A DNA stretch of 64,000 nt. It comes from an uncultured Bacteroidales bacterium (GTDB lineage Bacteria > Bacteroidota > Bacteroidia > Bacteroidales > Paludibacteraceae). Both the position numbers and the translations under genes were made by a program. Below, one piece after another: positions 7,487 through 16,542 of this stretch. Positions within the stretch are counted from its first letter, which is position 1, and each line of letters opens with the position of its first letter. The notes under the pieces were generated by a model. The model saw only the letters and a program-made list of their open reading frames with translations, searched no databases and was not told the origin of the DNA. The DNA is taken from positions 124,001 to 188,000 of the forward strand of contig CADBYS010000001.1 of NCBI GenBank assembly GCA_902798965.1, read 5' to 3'.

Positions 7487-8836
7487 ATGAAGAATACATT
7501 TTGTATAGGCGGAGTTCATCCGCATGACAACAAGTCGTACTCTGCACACAAGGCGATCGTTGAGGCGCCGCTGCCCAAGCAGGCAGTCATCTTGCTCTCG
7601 CAGCATATTGGTGCGCCGGCACAACCCGTGGTGGCTGTAGGCGACAAGGTGCAGGTAGGTACATTGCTCGCCAAGGCCGGCGGATTCGTTAGTGCACCCG
7701 TGCACTCGTCCGTGAGTGGCAAGGTGGTCAAGATAGACAACGTTCTGGATGGCCAGGGTGTTCCCGCACCGGCTATCTTTATCGATGTGGAAGGCGATGA
7801 GTGGCTGCCGACCATCGATCGCTCGAAGACGCTCATCCATGAGTGCGCACTCGAGCCGAAAGATATCATTCAAAAGATTCAGGATGCAGGCATCGTGGGT
7901 CTGGGTGGCGCTTGCTTCCCCACACATGTCAAGCTTATGCCTCCTCCGGGCAAGAAAGCCGAGGTGCTGATTGTCAACGGAGTGGAGTGCGAGCCGTATC
8001 TGACTAACGACCACCAACTCATGCTCGAGCATGGCGAGGAGATCATCATCGGTATCAAGCTCGTGATGAAAGCTTTGGGCGTTAACCGCGCCATCATCGG
8101 TATCGAGGCCAACAAGCCCGACGCTATCGAGCACATGCAGAGTCTGGCATCGAAGGTGCTGGGCGTTGAGGTGCGTGCGCTCAAAGTGAAGTATCCGCAG
8201 GGCGGTGAGAAACAGCTCATCGACGCTTGCATCGGTCGTCAGGTACCGTCGGGTGCCCTGCCTATCGAGACGGGCGCTGTGGTGGATAACGTGGCTACCT
8301 TATATGCTGTGTACGAGGCTGTTCAGAAGAACAAACCGCTCATCTCCCGCGTGATGACCATCACCGGCAAGAACGTGCAGAAGCCAGGTAACTACCTCGT
8401 ACGTTTCGGTACGCCTACCGCACAACTGGTTGAGATGGTTGGCGGTGTACCGGCAGGTACAGGCGAGGTGATCGCCGGTGGACCGATGATGGGGCGCTCG
8501 ATGTCGAACATCGAAACGATGCCGGCTAACAAACGTATGAGCGCCTTGCTCTTCATGCCGGAGAACGAGTGCTATCGTCCGCAACCCTCGCCGTGTATCC
8601 GCTGCGCCAAGTGTATCGATGCATGCCCCATGGGCTTGGAACCGTACTTGCTGTCGCGTTTGGCCAAGGGCGAAGAGTGGGAAGAGATGGAGAAACATCG
8701 CGTGATGGACTGCATCGATTGCGGTTCGTGCGTATTCACCTGCCCCGCACACCGTCCGTTGCTTGATGGTATACGTGCCGGAAAAGGCAAAGTTGGTGCG
8801 ATGATTCGCGAGAGACAAGCCGCTGCTAAGAAATAA
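7487..8836 (+). CDS. rnfC: Rnf complex subunit C (NADH-binding)
   Basis: 449 residues. RnfC carries the NADH/FMN-binding fold and two 4Fe-4S clusters and sits on the cytoplasmic face of Rnf. Visible: N-terminal FCIGGVHPHDNK, a glycine-rich GLGGACFPTHVK nucleotide-binding segment, GVECEPYLTNDH, and the clusters CIRCAKCIDACP and CIDCGSCVFTCP near the C-terminus. I chose ATG 7487, which gives the family N-terminus; a TTG nine bases earlier is in frame. It sits between rnfB and rnfD, separated from rnfB by a hairpin spacer. Confidence 0.95.
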   Translation: MKNTFCIGGVHPHDNKSYSAHKAIVEAPLPKQAVILLSQHIGAPAQPVVAVGDKVQVGTLLAKAGGFVSAPVHSSVSGKVVKIDNVLDGQGVPAPAIFIDVEGDEWLPTIDRSKTLIHECALEPKDIIQKIQDAGIVGLGGACFPTHVKLMPPPGKKAEVLIVNGVECEPYLTNDHQLMLEHGEEIIIGIKLVMKALGVNRAIIGIEANKPDAIEHMQSLASKVLGVEVRALKVKYPQGGEKQLIDACIGRQVPSGALPIETGAVVDNVATLYAVYEAVQKNKPLISRVMTITGKNVQKPGNYLVRFGTPTAQLVEMVGGVPAGTGEVIAGGPMMGRSMSNIETMPANKRMSALLFMPENECYRPQPSPCIRCAKCIDACPMGLEPYLLSRLAKGEEWEEMEKHRVMDCIDCGSCVFTCPAHRPLLDGIRAGKGKVGAMIRERQAAAKK

Positions 8837-8837
8837 A

Positions 8838-8848
8838 GGCTAACAGCC
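8838..8848 (+). repeat. Small hairpin GGCT-AAC-AGCC in the rnfC-rnfD spacer
   Basis: A 4-pair hairpin immediately after the rnfC stop, followed by AT-rich sequence to the rnfD start. It shares the word CAGCCAAT with the 20-base hairpin family and may be a decayed member. Confidence 0.35.
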
Positions 8849-8876
8849 AATAATAACGAATAAATAGTAAAGATAT

Positions 8877-9863
8877 ATGGCTCAATTATTAACATCTGCC
8901 GCTCCGCACGTTCATAGCGGAGATACCGTGCAGAAAAACATGCTCTTTGTCATTCTGGCGTTGCTGCCTGCGTTTGCGGTCAGTATCATCGCCTTTGGCT
9001 GGAGCGCATTAATCACCGCCGCTATCTGTATCGCAGCCTGCGTGCTCACAGAGTGGTGTATCAGCAAGTATATGCTTGGGCAGCAACCGTCCATCACCGA
9101 CTTGAGTGCCGTGCTTACCGGTCTGTTGCTGGCTATGAACTTACCGAGTAACCTCCCATGGTGGATGGCGCTTATCGGCTGTATCTTCGCCATCGGTGTA
9201 GGCAAGATGGCATTTGGCGGTATAGGTCAGAACCTGTTCAACCCGGCTTTGGTAGGTCGTGTTTTCCTGCTTATCTCCTTCCCGGCTGCCATGACTACAT
9301 GGCCTGTTGCCAAGGGATTTGCTACCAGCTACCTGGATGCTGAGACGGGCGCTACGCCGCTCTATTACCTCAAGCACATCACCAAGACCGGCGATGTGTC
9401 CTTCGTCGACCAACTGCCTGCTTTCAAGGATGCCTTCCTCGGCATGATGGGCGGCTCGCTCGGTGAGGTTTGTGCGTTGGCACTTATCATCGGAGGTATA
9501 TTCCTTATATGTACGCGCGTGATAAGCTGGCATATACCTGTCAGCATCATTGCTACGGTTGCTCTGCTGGCATGGATCGCTACACCCGAAGGAATGGGTG
9601 CTCATGAGTTCATCGCATACCAACTCTGCAGCGGTGGTCTGATGCTCGGTGCTATCTTCATGGCTACCGACTATGTCACATCGCCTATGACTGCCTGGGG
9701 CAAGATCATCTACGGTGTGGCTATCGGCGTAGTGGTGATGGTGATCCGTCTGTGGGGCTCCTATCCCGAAGGAATGTCGTTCGCTATCCTGATCATGAAT
9801 GCCGTGGTACCGTTGCTCGACCGCATCGCGCCCAAACGATTCGGGGAGGTCGCCAAGAAATGA
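8877..9863 (+). CDS. rnfD: Rnf complex subunit D
   Basis: 328 residues, multi-pass membrane protein. RnfD carries FMN bound covalently to a Thr and takes part in ion translocation. The flavinylation motif is TGATPL, at about residues 158-163. Other family marks are DLSAVLTGLLLAMNLP, GGIGQNLFNPALVGR and MATDYVTSPMTAWG. It starts at ATG 8877 and is followed by rnfG after a hairpin spacer. Confidence 0.95.
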   Translation: MAQLLTSAAPHVHSGDTVQKNMLFVILALLPAFAVSIIAFGWSALITAAICIAACVLTEWCISKYMLGQQPSITDLSAVLTGLLLAMNLPSNLPWWMALIGCIFAIGVGKMAFGGIGQNLFNPALVGRVFLLISFPAAMTTWPVAKGFATSYLDAETGATPLYYLKHITKTGDVSFVDQLPAFKDAFLGMMGGSLGEVCALALIIGGIFLICTRVISWHIPVSIIATVALLAWIATPEGMGAHEFIAYQLCSGGLMLGAIFMATDYVTSPMTAWGKIIYGVAIGVVVMVIRLWGSYPEGMSFAILIMNAVVPLLDRIAPKRFGEVAKK

Positions 9864-9870
9864 TAACAGC

Positions 9871-9890
9871 ATCCGCCATGCTTGGCGGAT
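9871..9890 (+). repeat. 20-base intercistronic hairpin, copy 2
   Basis: ATCCGCCATGCTTGGCGGAT, a perfect 8-pair stem with loop TGCT. It lies 7 bases after the rnfD stop and 18 bases before the rnfG ATG. Compared with copy 3, pair 4-17 changes from A-T to C-G. Confidence 0.7.
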
Positions 9891-9908
9891 CATAAATTCT
9901 CAACTACT

Positions 9909-10601
9909 ATGAAGAAGTTAGAAAGTACACTCAAGAATATGATGCTCTCCCTCACCTGCATCGCCATCGTTGCGGGTGCTGCCCTGGCAGGAGTTAACAT
10001 GCTCACGGCCGAGCGCATCAAAGCACAAAAGGAGGCTCAGAAACTCCAGGCTATATCCGATGTGCTGCCTGCACACGCACGCATCGCCGATGCCGAAGAG
10101 TCCAACGGTCTCATCGTCTATCGCGCCTACGATGCCAACGACGAATTTGTCGGTGCTGCCGTACAAACGGTCAGCGAGGGATTTGGCGGTAAGATCAAAC
10201 TGATGGTAGGCTTTACTGCCGACAACAAGATTGTCGATTATGCCGTGCTCGAGCAACAGGAAACGCCGGGCTTGGGTACGCATATCGTCGAGTGGTTCAA
10301 GGACGGTAGCAAACCCGGTCAGAACATCCTCGGCCGCAAGGCTACCGGCAAGTTCACCGTCAGCAAGGACGGTGGCGATGTCGATGCCATCACGGCTGCT
10401 ACTATCTCCTCACGCGCGTTCCTCTTGGCAGTTAACAACGCCTATGCTGCGCTCCACGGCCACGATGCCCTCTCGGGTGCCAGCAAGCAGCTGCATGCCG
10501 AGGAACCTGACAGCGCCCTTGTCGGAGATTCTATCCCCGAAGCGCAAAGCGTCGAGGCTGAACAGCAAGTAACCAACGAATTTGTTTCACAAGATAAATA
10601 A
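9909..10601 (+). CDS. rnfG: Rnf complex subunit G
   Basis: 230 residues. One N-terminal membrane helix and a periplasmic domain with a covalent FMN site, DAITAATISSRAF, where the second Thr is the expected flavin attachment (about residue 168). It passes electrons within Rnf. ATG 9909 gives the normal start MKKLESTLKNMM; an in-frame TTG at 9882 lies inside the upstream hairpin and is rejected. The C-terminal 40 residues are acidic and unlike the core. rnfE follows after 7 bases. Confidence 0.93.
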   Translation: MKKLESTLKNMMLSLTCIAIVAGAALAGVNMLTAERIKAQKEAQKLQAISDVLPAHARIADAEESNGLIVYRAYDANDEFVGAAVQTVSEGFGGKIKLMVGFTADNKIVDYAVLEQQETPGLGTHIVEWFKDGSKPGQNILGRKATGKFTVSKDGGDVDAITAATISSRAFLLAVNNAYAALHGHDALSGASKQLHAEEPDSALVGDSIPEAQSVEAEQQVTNEFVSQDK

Positions 10602-10608
10602 TAGCATT

Positions 10609-11196
10609 ATGAGTACATCAGGTAAAACACTTCTTAACGGCATCTTCAAGGAGAATCCGACGTTCGCCTTGGTGCTGGGTATGTGCCCTACGTTGGCAAC
10701 TACCACTTCCGCCATCAATGGTATGTCCATGGGCTTGGCTACGATGTTCGTACTTATTTGCTCGAATGTTGTTATCTCGCTCTTGAAGAACCTCATCCCC
10801 GACAAGGTACGCATCCCTGCATTTATCGTGGTTATCGCTACCTTCGTTACTATCGTCGAGATGCTGATGAAAGCCTACACGCCCGCTATCTACGACGTGC
10901 TTGGCTTGTTCATCCCGCTGATCGTGGTTAACTGTATCGTGCTCGGCCGTGCTGAGGCGTTTGCTGCCAAGAACAGCGTCGGTCTCTCGGCTTTGGACGG
11001 CATTGGTATGGGTCTCGGCTTCACGCTCTCGCTTACCGTGATCGGTATGATCCGCGAACTGCTCGGCACGGGCTCGTGCTTCGGACTTCACATCATCCCC
11101 GACAACTACGGCATGCTCCTGTTCGTCCTCGCTCCGGGTGCGTTCATCGTCCTCGGCCTGCTCATGGGATTGTTCCAGAAATATGTTAAGAAATAA
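10609..11196 (+). CDS. rnfE: Rnf complex subunit E
   Basis: 195 residues, six predicted membrane helices, the usual length for RsxE/RnfE. Family marks are NPTFALVLGMCPTLATTTS and GLGFTLSLTVIGMIRELLGT. It pairs with RnfA in the membrane core of the complex. ATG 10609 is preferred to the in-frame TTG at 10582, which would overlap rnfG. Confidence 0.95.
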   Translation: MSTSGKTLLNGIFKENPTFALVLGMCPTLATTTSAINGMSMGLATMFVLICSNVVISLLKNLIPDKVRIPAFIVVIATFVTIVEMLMKAYTPAIYDVLGLFIPLIVVNCIVLGRAEAFAAKNSVGLSALDGIGMGLGFTLSLTVIGMIRELLGTGSCFGLHIIPDNYGMLLFVLAPGAFIVLGLLMGLFQKYVKK

Positions 11197-11265
11197 CTCG
11201 AAATATCGAAATCCCGAAAATTCGATATATCGAAATATCGATAACTCGATAAATCGAAAATAATT
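11197..11265 (+). repeat. TCGAAATA spacer array between rnfE and rnfA
   Basis: At least eight degenerate copies of TCGAAATA/TCGATAA words, period about 8-9, fill the spacer before rnfA. No promoter is visible, so the array should be transcribed with the operon. Confidence 0.6.
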
Positions 11266-11279
11266 AAAAACGAAAAATT

Positions 11280-11873
11280 ATGCTTTACTTCTTAATATTC
11301 ATCTCCGCGATATTTGTTAACAATATCGTATTGAGTCAGTTCTTGGGTATCTGCCCGTTCCTGGGTGTGAGCAAGAAGATCGACACCGCCCTGGGTATGG
11401 GTGCAGCCGTGACGTTCGTGCTCGTGTTGGCTACAATCGTAACGTATCTGTTGCAGATGTTACTTGTTGCATACGATCTGGAGTTCTTGCAGACCATTCT
11501 GTTCATCCTGGTTATTGCTACCTTGGTGCAGATGATTGAGATCATCCTCAAGAAGATCTCTCCGTCGCTGTACCAGGCGCTGGGCGTGTTCCTGCCGCTT
11601 ATCACTACCAACTGCTGCATCCTCGGTGTAGCTATCTTGGTGGCTAACGGCACGAGCAAGATCCCCGAAGGTCTCGACCACAACCTGCTTACCGGCACTT
11701 TGTTCGCTTTGGCTACGGCTCTGGGTTTTGCTATCGCTCTGGTTATCTTTGCCGGTCTGCGCGAGCAACTCAACCGCAATGATGTCCCGAAAGCCATGCA
11801 GGGCACTCCTATCGCCCTCATCACCGCCGGCATCCTCGCCATGGCCTTCATGGGCTTCAGTGGCGTGATCTAA
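11280..11873 (+). CDS. rnfA: Rnf complex subunit A
   Basis: 197 residues, six predicted membrane helices, homologous to RnfE. Family marks are NNIVLSQFLGICPFLGVS, ITTNCCILGVAIL and FAGLREQL. It ends the rnf operon, which is followed 22 bases later by a strong terminator. Rnf exchanges electrons between ferredoxin and NAD while moving Na+ or H+; the ion cannot be decided here. Confidence 0.95.
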   Translation: MLYFLIFISAIFVNNIVLSQFLGICPFLGVSKKIDTALGMGAAVTFVLVLATIVTYLLQMLLVAYDLEFLQTILFILVIATLVQMIEIILKKISPSLYQALGVFLPLITTNCCILGVAILVANGTSKIPEGLDHNLLTGTLFALATALGFAIALVIFAGLREQLNRNDVPKAMQGTPIALITAGILAMAFMGFSGVI

Positions 11874-11894
11874 CACGAAGCGCAATACTAGAAC

Positions 11895-11931
11895 AAACAT
11901 ACAGCGTAGCGTTCCTGCGCTGTATGTTTTT
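11895..11931 (+). terminator. Rho-independent terminator of the rnf operon
   Basis: A perfect 12-pair stem, AAACATACAGCG (11895-11906) with CGCTGTATGTTT (11918-11929), an 11-base loop, then T residues. Confidence 0.9.
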
Positions 11932-11953
11932 GTATGAGTTTCTGATTGCTCAT

Positions 11954-12020
11954 GATAGGACTAAAGTCTAGGATGACCACGACAAAACCACGATAAAACC
12001 CCGACTTGACCCCGATTAAG
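11954..12020 (+). repeat. 11-base-periodic array, copy A
   Basis: Six or so degenerate 11-base units such as CGATAAAACCC and CGACTTGACCC. Bases 11957-11981 are identical to the reverse complement of 35884-35908 (25 bases, no mismatch). This is in the 563-base gap between the rnfA stop and nrdD, which otherwise holds a terminator, a direct repeat, a promoter and the nrdD leader. Confidence 0.7.
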
Positions 12021-12071
12021 GTTCACACTTTTTGTCAGACGGCTGATTGATTATTCAGTTAACTAAAGGTA

Positions 12072-12123
12072 ACGGTGGCAACGGAAATGTTGCGTGGGGG
12101 AGAAATGACGGTGGCAACGGAAA
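12072..12123 (+). repeat. Direct repeat ACGGTGGCAACGGAAA, two copies
   Basis: Identical 16-base copies at 12072-12087 and 12108-12123, 36 bases apart start to start, about 110 bases upstream of the nrdD -33 box. It could be an operator pair, but nothing else supports that. Confidence 0.5.
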
Positions 12124-12232
12124 AATGGGGCTAAAATGTATAGAAGAGTTGACAAAAAAAATCTGCAAAAAAACTGAAAATTTGTGAGTCAATATGACAA
12201 AAATTTTTTATTGAAATTATTCTCTAAAAAAA

Positions 12233-12264
12233 TTTGCAAATATCAAAAAATTGTTGTATCTTTG
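12233..12264 (+). promoter_or_regulatory. Bacteroidota promoter for nrdDG
   Basis: TTTG at 12233-12236, 20 bases, TATCTTTG at 12257-12264, with the -33 box in ATTTGCAAAT. Transcription should start near 12269. Confidence 0.85.
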
Positions 12265-12268
12265 CAAT

Positions 12269-12436
12269 CGATTTCGTTCCAAAAAAGCGAAAGTTTCCCG
12301 AAAATTTAACATACAATATTGATAACAAGGGAAATGGCGATTTCTGATAGGTGCGAAAGTTGTCCAAAATGGAAAACTTTGCATCAAGGGCTGATGTCGA
12401 TTGTCGTCAATTTTGTGGAGATATATAATAAAGTAA
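12269..12436 (+). other. Long 5' leader of nrdD
   Basis: About 165 bases lie between the predicted transcription start and the nrdD ATG, longer than the other leaders here. It contains GAAAGTT (12356-12362) and AAACTTT (12374-12380), which could pair around a short loop. I see no known riboswitch and no clear NrdR box. Confidence 0.4.
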
Positions 12437-14530
12437 ATGGAAACAAAGATTGTGAAACGTGATGGAAAAGCAGTGGACTTTTCCATCGAGAAAATTAAGG
12501 ATGCCATCAGTAAGGCATTTTTGGCCTCGGGTACGTTTGCAACCGAGGAGTCGCTAACCAGAGTTTTGTCGCGCTTGCGTATCCGCAACGGGATAACAGT
12601 GGAGGAGATTCAGAACCAAGTAGAGGTAGCGCTGATGTCGGAGGGATACTACCAGGTTGCGAAGAACTACATGCTGTACCGCTATCGTCATACGGAAGAC
12701 CGCGAGACATTGGAGAAGCTCAACTTCCTGATCGACTACTGCTCTGCACCGAACGCTGCCACTGGTAGCAAGTACGATGCTAACGCCAACGTGGAGAAGA
12801 AGAACATTGCAACGCTGATTGGCGAGTTGCCCAAGAGCAACTACATCCGCTTGAACCGTCGATTGCTCACCAACCGCATCGAGAAGATGTTCGGCAAGGA
12901 GGTAGCAGACCAGTACATGCACCTGCTCAGGAGCCATATCCTGTACAAGAACGACGAGACATCGCTTGCCAACTACTGCGCATCGGTCACGATGTATCCG
13001 TGGCTGCTGGAAGGCACGAAAGCTATCGGCGGCAATGCCGTGGCTCCGACGAACCTCAAGGCATTCTGCGGCGGATTTGTGAACATGGTGTTCATGGTAA
13101 GCTCGATGCTCTCAGGCGCGTGCGCTACGCCCGAGTTCCTTATGTATATGAACTACTTCTGCGAGAAGGAGTACGGCGAGGATTACTACAAGCGTGCGGA
13201 TGAGGTGGTTGAAATGAGTCTGAAGAAACGTACAATCGACAAGATCCTGACCGATTGCTTCCAGCAGGTTGTTTATTCGATCAACCAACCCGCGGGTGCG
13301 CGTAACTATCAGTCGGTATTCTGGAACATATCGTACTACGACCGTTACTACTTCGAGTCGATCTTCGGCGATTTCCGTTTCCCGGACGGCGAGAAACCTC
13401 ACTGGGACAGCCTGAACTGGTTGCAGAAGCGCTTCATGAAGTGGTTCAACCAGGAGCGCACGCGTGCCGTGCTCACGTTCCCTGTAGAGACGATGGCACT
13501 GCTGAGCGAGAACGGTAACGTAAAAGACCAGGAGTACGCCGACTTCACGGCAGAGATGTACGCCGAGGGTCACTCGTTCTTCACGTACATGAGCGATAGT
13601 GCCGACTCGCTGGCATCGTGCTGCCGCTTGCGTAACGAGATCACCGACAACGGCTTCAGCTACACGCTGGGTGCGGGTGGAGTAAGTACCGGCTCGAAGA
13701 GCGTGCTGACCATCAATCTGAACCGCGCTATCCAGTACGCCGTACGTCAGGGAATGGCGTATCCCGCATATATCGAGCAGGTTGTGGACTTGATGCACAA
13801 GGTACAACTGGCTTATGATGCCAACCTGCATGAGCTGCAGAAACAAGGAATGTTGCCGCTGTTCGACTCGGGATTCGTTAACCTGGGTCGTCAGTACCTG
13901 ACCATCGGTGTCAACGGACTTGTTGAGGGCGCTGAGTTCCTGGGCATCAAGATCACCGATAACGACGACTATGCTGCCTATGTACAGGAAGTGCTCGGTA
14001 TCATCGAGAAAAAGAACAAGGAGTATCGCACCAAAGATGTGATGTTCAACTGCGAGATGATCCCCGCTGAGAACGTGGGCGTAAAGCATGCCAAGTGGGA
14101 TAAGGAGGACGGTTATGTCGTACCGCGCGACTGCTACAACTCGTACTTCTATATCGTTGAGGACACCAGCCTGAACGTGATGGAGAAGTTCAAACTGCAC
14201 GGCCGTCGTTATGTAGAGCACCTGACCGGTGGTAGTGCGCTGCACTGCAACCTGGAGGAGCACCTGACGAAAGATCAGTACCGCAACCTGCTGCGCGTAG
14301 CCGCTCAGGAGGGTACGAACTACTTCACCTTCAATATCCCCAACACCGTCTGCAACAAGTGCGGACATATCGACAAACGTTACCTGAAGGAGTGTCCGGA
14401 GTGCGGCAGTACTGACCTGGATTACCTGACACGTATCATTGGTTATCTGAAACGTATCAGTAACTTCAGCGCTCCGCGTCAAGCCGAGGCAGCTCGTCGC
14501 TATTACGCTAATCAAAGCAAGATAGCGTAA
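12437..14530 (+). CDS. nrdD: Anaerobic ribonucleoside-triphosphate reductase
   Basis: 697 residues. Reduces ribonucleoside triphosphates to deoxy forms without oxygen, using a glycyl radical. An N-terminal ATP-cone (KIVKRDGKAVDFS) spans about residues 1-90. The C-terminus has the zinc site CNKCGH...CPECGS and the glycyl radical loop RIIGYLKR with Gly at about residue 669. It is followed by its activase gene nrdG. It has its own promoter and a long leader. An oxygen-sensitive enzyme, fitting an anaerobe. Confidence 0.96.
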   Translation: METKIVKRDGKAVDFSIEKIKDAISKAFLASGTFATEESLTRVLSRLRIRNGITVEEIQNQVEVALMSEGYYQVAKNYMLYRYRHTEDRETLEKLNFLIDYCSAPNAATGSKYDANANVEKKNIATLIGELPKSNYIRLNRRLLTNRIEKMFGKEVADQYMHLLRSHILYKNDETSLANYCASVTMYPWLLEGTKAIGGNAVAPTNLKAFCGGFVNMVFMVSSMLSGACATPEFLMYMNYFCEKEYGEDYYKRADEVVEMSLKKRTIDKILTDCFQQVVYSINQPAGARNYQSVFWNISYYDRYYFESIFGDFRFPDGEKPHWDSLNWLQKRFMKWFNQERTRAVLTFPVETMALLSENGNVKDQEYADFTAEMYAEGHSFFTYMSDSADSLASCCRLRNEITDNGFSYTLGAGGVSTGSKSVLTINLNRAIQYAVRQGMAYPAYIEQVVDLMHKVQLAYDANLHELQKQGMLPLFDSGFVNLGRQYLTIGVNGLVEGAEFLGIKITDNDDYAAYVQEVLGIIEKKNKEYRTKDVMFNCEMIPAENVGVKHAKWDKEDGYVVPRDCYNSYFYIVEDTSLNVMEKFKLHGRRYVEHLTGGSALHCNLEEHLTKDQYRNLLRVAAQEGTNYFTFNIPNTVCNKCGHIDKRYLKECPECGSTDLDYLTRIIGYLKRISNFSAPRQAEAARRYYANQSKIA

Positions 14531-14590
14531 AGTGAAAAGTGAAAGGTGAAAGGGAAAAAGTGATAGGTGAAAATTGAAAGGTGAAAGGGA
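14531..14590 (+). repeat. Purine-only GTGAAAGG spacer array
   Basis: Seven or so copies of GTGAAAAG/GTGAAAGG/TTGAAAGG words between nrdD and nrdG, almost wholly purine on the + strand except for T. It resembles the GTCGAAAG family in layout but not sequence. Confidence 0.55.
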
Positions 14591-14596
14591 ACGAAG

Positions 14597-15073
14597 ATGC
14601 TTGTAGCAGATTACGACATAGTGTTTCAGGAAGTGCCGAACGAGACGACCTTGGCGCTGAACATCTCTGAGTGCCCGCATCATTGTCCGGGGTGCCACAG
14701 CAGTTATCTGGCTGAATCCGTGGGTGAGAAGCTGACCAAGGAGTGGCTGACGGCACTACTGGAGCGCTATCCGTATATCACGTGCGTGAGCATCCAAGGC
14801 GGCGACAGGTATTACCACGAGGTGATGCAAGTGGTGCAATGGATCAAGGAGCATGGCTTCAAGACCTGCTGGTACACGGGCTTCAGCCAACTGCCGGAGG
14901 ATATGAGTCTGGCGTATATGGATTTCGTTAAGATTGGACCGTACAAGCAGGAACTTGGCGGCTTGCGCTCCAAGACCACCAACCAACGATTCTACAGCGT
15001 GGAGCATATCGTATCCGGCGATGAGACGATACGTACCGTGTTGCATGACAGGACGGAGCTGTTTTGGAGATAG
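14597..15073 (+). CDS. nrdG: Anaerobic ribonucleotide reductase activase (radical SAM)
   Basis: 158 residues. Generates the glycyl radical on NrdD using S-adenosylmethionine and a 4Fe-4S cluster. The cluster motif is CPHHCPGC (CxxxCxxC) near residue 27, followed by VSIQGGDR. Length and position directly after nrdD are normal for the family. The gene is followed by repeat sequence and a strong two-way terminator. Confidence 0.94.
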   Translation: MLVADYDIVFQEVPNETTLALNISECPHHCPGCHSSYLAESVGEKLTKEWLTALLERYPYITCVSIQGGDRYYHEVMQVVQWIKEHGFKTCWYTGFSQLPEDMSLAYMDFVKIGPYKQELGGLRSKTTNQRFYSVEHIVSGDETIRTVLHDRTELFWR

Positions 15074-15083
15074 ACAATAGACA

Positions 15084-15131
15084 AAAGACGAAAGCAAATA
15101 GTCGAAAGTCAAAAGTCGAAAGTCGAAAGCA
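15084..15131 (+). repeat. GTCGAAAG spacer array after nrdG
   Basis: Repeats of AAAGACGAAAG, GTCGAAAGTC, AAAAGTCGAAAG and GTCGAAAGC in the nrdG 3' region, just before the terminator. It is the complement of the CTTTCGAC arrays at 6938, 58126 and 61480. It could belong to either convergent transcript. Confidence 0.6.
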
Positions 15132-15135
15132 AAAT

Positions 15136-15166
15136 AAAATGGCGCATCGCAAAGATGCGCCATTTT
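15136..15166. terminator. Bidirectional terminator between nrdG and pgi
   Basis: A perfect 13-pair stem, AAAATGGCGCATC (15136-15148) and GATGCGCCATTTT (15154-15166), loop GCAAA, with T-rich 3' ends on both strands. It can end both nrdDG (+) and lysS-gpsA-pgi (-). Confidence 0.9.
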
Positions 15167-15203
15167 GTTGTCTGGTTGCCGAGAGGAATATCCTCGCGGG
15201 GGA

Positions 15204-16541
15204 TTAGCGGAGACGCTCCTTGATGGCTTTGGACTCTTCCTCGTAGCCGGGTTTGTCCAGCAGGGCGAACATGTTCTTCTTGTACGCCTCAACGCCCGGT
15301 TGGTTGAACGGGTTAACGCCCAGCACGTAGCCGGAAATACCGCACGCGCGCTCGAAGAAGTAGATGAATTGGCCGATGTTGTACTCATCCAGGCGCTCGA
15401 AGCTGATGTGGATGTTAGGCACACCGCCATCAACGTGAGCCAGACGCGTACCGAGCTCAGCCATCTTATTCACCTCGTCAACACGTTTGCCGGCAAGGAA
15501 GTTCAGGCCGTCGAGATTCTCCTGATCGGCAGGGATGCGTACTTCCTGCTCGGGGTTGTCAATGCTGATGACGGTCTCGAAGATGTTACGCTGCCCTTCC
15601 TGAATCCATTGACCCATAGAGTGCAGATCGGTGGTGAAGTCCACAGATGCGGTGAACAGGCCTTTGTGATCCTTGCCCTCGCTCTCGCCGTAGAGTTGCT
15701 TCCACCACTCAGCAAAGTAGTGCAAGCGCGGGTTGAAGTTAACGAGGATCTCGGTGGATTTGCCGTACTGCAGCAGGGCGTTGCGGATAGCGGCATATTG
15801 TGCAGCGGGGTTCTTGTCGTAAGCCACGGATGCTGCAGTAGCTTTCTGCATATCCTGAGCGCCCTTGACAATAGCGCGAATATCCCAACCTGCTACAGCG
15901 ATGGGCAGCAAGCCAACCGGGGTGAGTACGGAGAATCGTCCGCCGACGTTGTCGGGGATGACGTAGGTCTTGTAACCTTCCTTGGTAGCGAGCGAGCGCA
16001 GCGCACCTTTGGCTTTGTCGGTAACGGCCACGATGCGTTTGCGTGCCTCCTGCTTGCCCACCTGTTGCTCGAGCATGGTCTTGAGCAGACGGAACGCGAG
16101 CGCAGTCTCGGTAGTTGTGCCGGACTTGGAGATGTTGATGATACCGAACTGACGACCTTTGAGCAGTGCCATCAGGTCAGCCAGATAATCCTCGCCGATG
16201 TTGTTGCCGGCATACACTACGATGGGGTTCTTGCGGTTAGGCATATAGGCATCGAAAGATGATGCGAGCGCCTCGTTGACGGCACGTGCGCCGAGGTACG
16301 AACCGCCGATACCTGCTACAACCACGATCTCGCAACTCTCGCGCAGGATCTTGGCGGTAGCCTCGATGTCAGCAAGGAAAGCATCATCGATCTCAGCGGG
16401 TAGGGTAACCCAACCGATGAAGTCGTTGCCGGCACCACGGCCGTTCTCGAGAAGTTCGTTACATGCTGCCGTTTGTGCAGCGATAGCTTTCAAGCTGCCC
16501 GCCGGTACGAACGAAGCAGCGTTTTTAATGCAAAGTTTCAT
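15204..16541 (-). CDS. pgi: Glucose-6-phosphate isomerase
   Basis: 445 residues, the short bacterial form of the enzyme. Interconverts glucose-6-phosphate and fructose-6-phosphate. Visible marks are [20 protein letters not shown] in the sugar-phosphate site, SKSGTTTET, and a C-terminal [14 protein letters not shown]. It is last in the lysS-gpsA-pgi unit; its start codon lies 1 base after the gpsA stop. Confidence 0.95.
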   Translation of the reverse strand: MKLCIKNAASFVPAGSLKAIAAQTAACNELLENGRGAGNDFIGWVTLPAEIDDAFLADIEATAKILRESCEIVVVAGIGGSYLGARAVNEALASSFDAYMPNRKNPIVVYAGNNIGEDYLADLMALLKGRQFGIINISKSGTTTETALAFRLLKTMLEQQVGKQEARKRIVAVTDKAKGALRSLATKEGYKTYVIPDNVGGRFSVLTPVGLLPIAVAGWDIRAIVKGAQDMQKATAASVAYDKNPAAQYAAIRNALLQYGKSTEILVNFNPRLHYFAEWWKQLYGESEGKDHKGLFTASVDFTTDLHSMGQWIQEGQRNIFETVISIDNPEQEVRIPADQENLDGLNFLAGKRVDEVNKMAELGTRLAHVDGGVPNIHISFERLDEYNIGQFIYFFERACGISGYVLGVNPFNQPGVEAYKKNMFALLDKPGYEEESKAIKERLR

Positions 16542-16542
16542 A

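Noticed and set aside
13112..14698. Long open frame (over 500 codons) on the minus strand opposite nrdD
   Set aside because: It mirrors a certain nrdD coding frame, has no family similarity and no promoter; a codon-bias shadow. The same holds for frames opposite folD, pyrG and the OmpA gene.
14531..15131. Spacer repeats as a CRISPR array
   Set aside because: Units are 7-14 bases with no unique spacers of regular length, and no cas genes are present.
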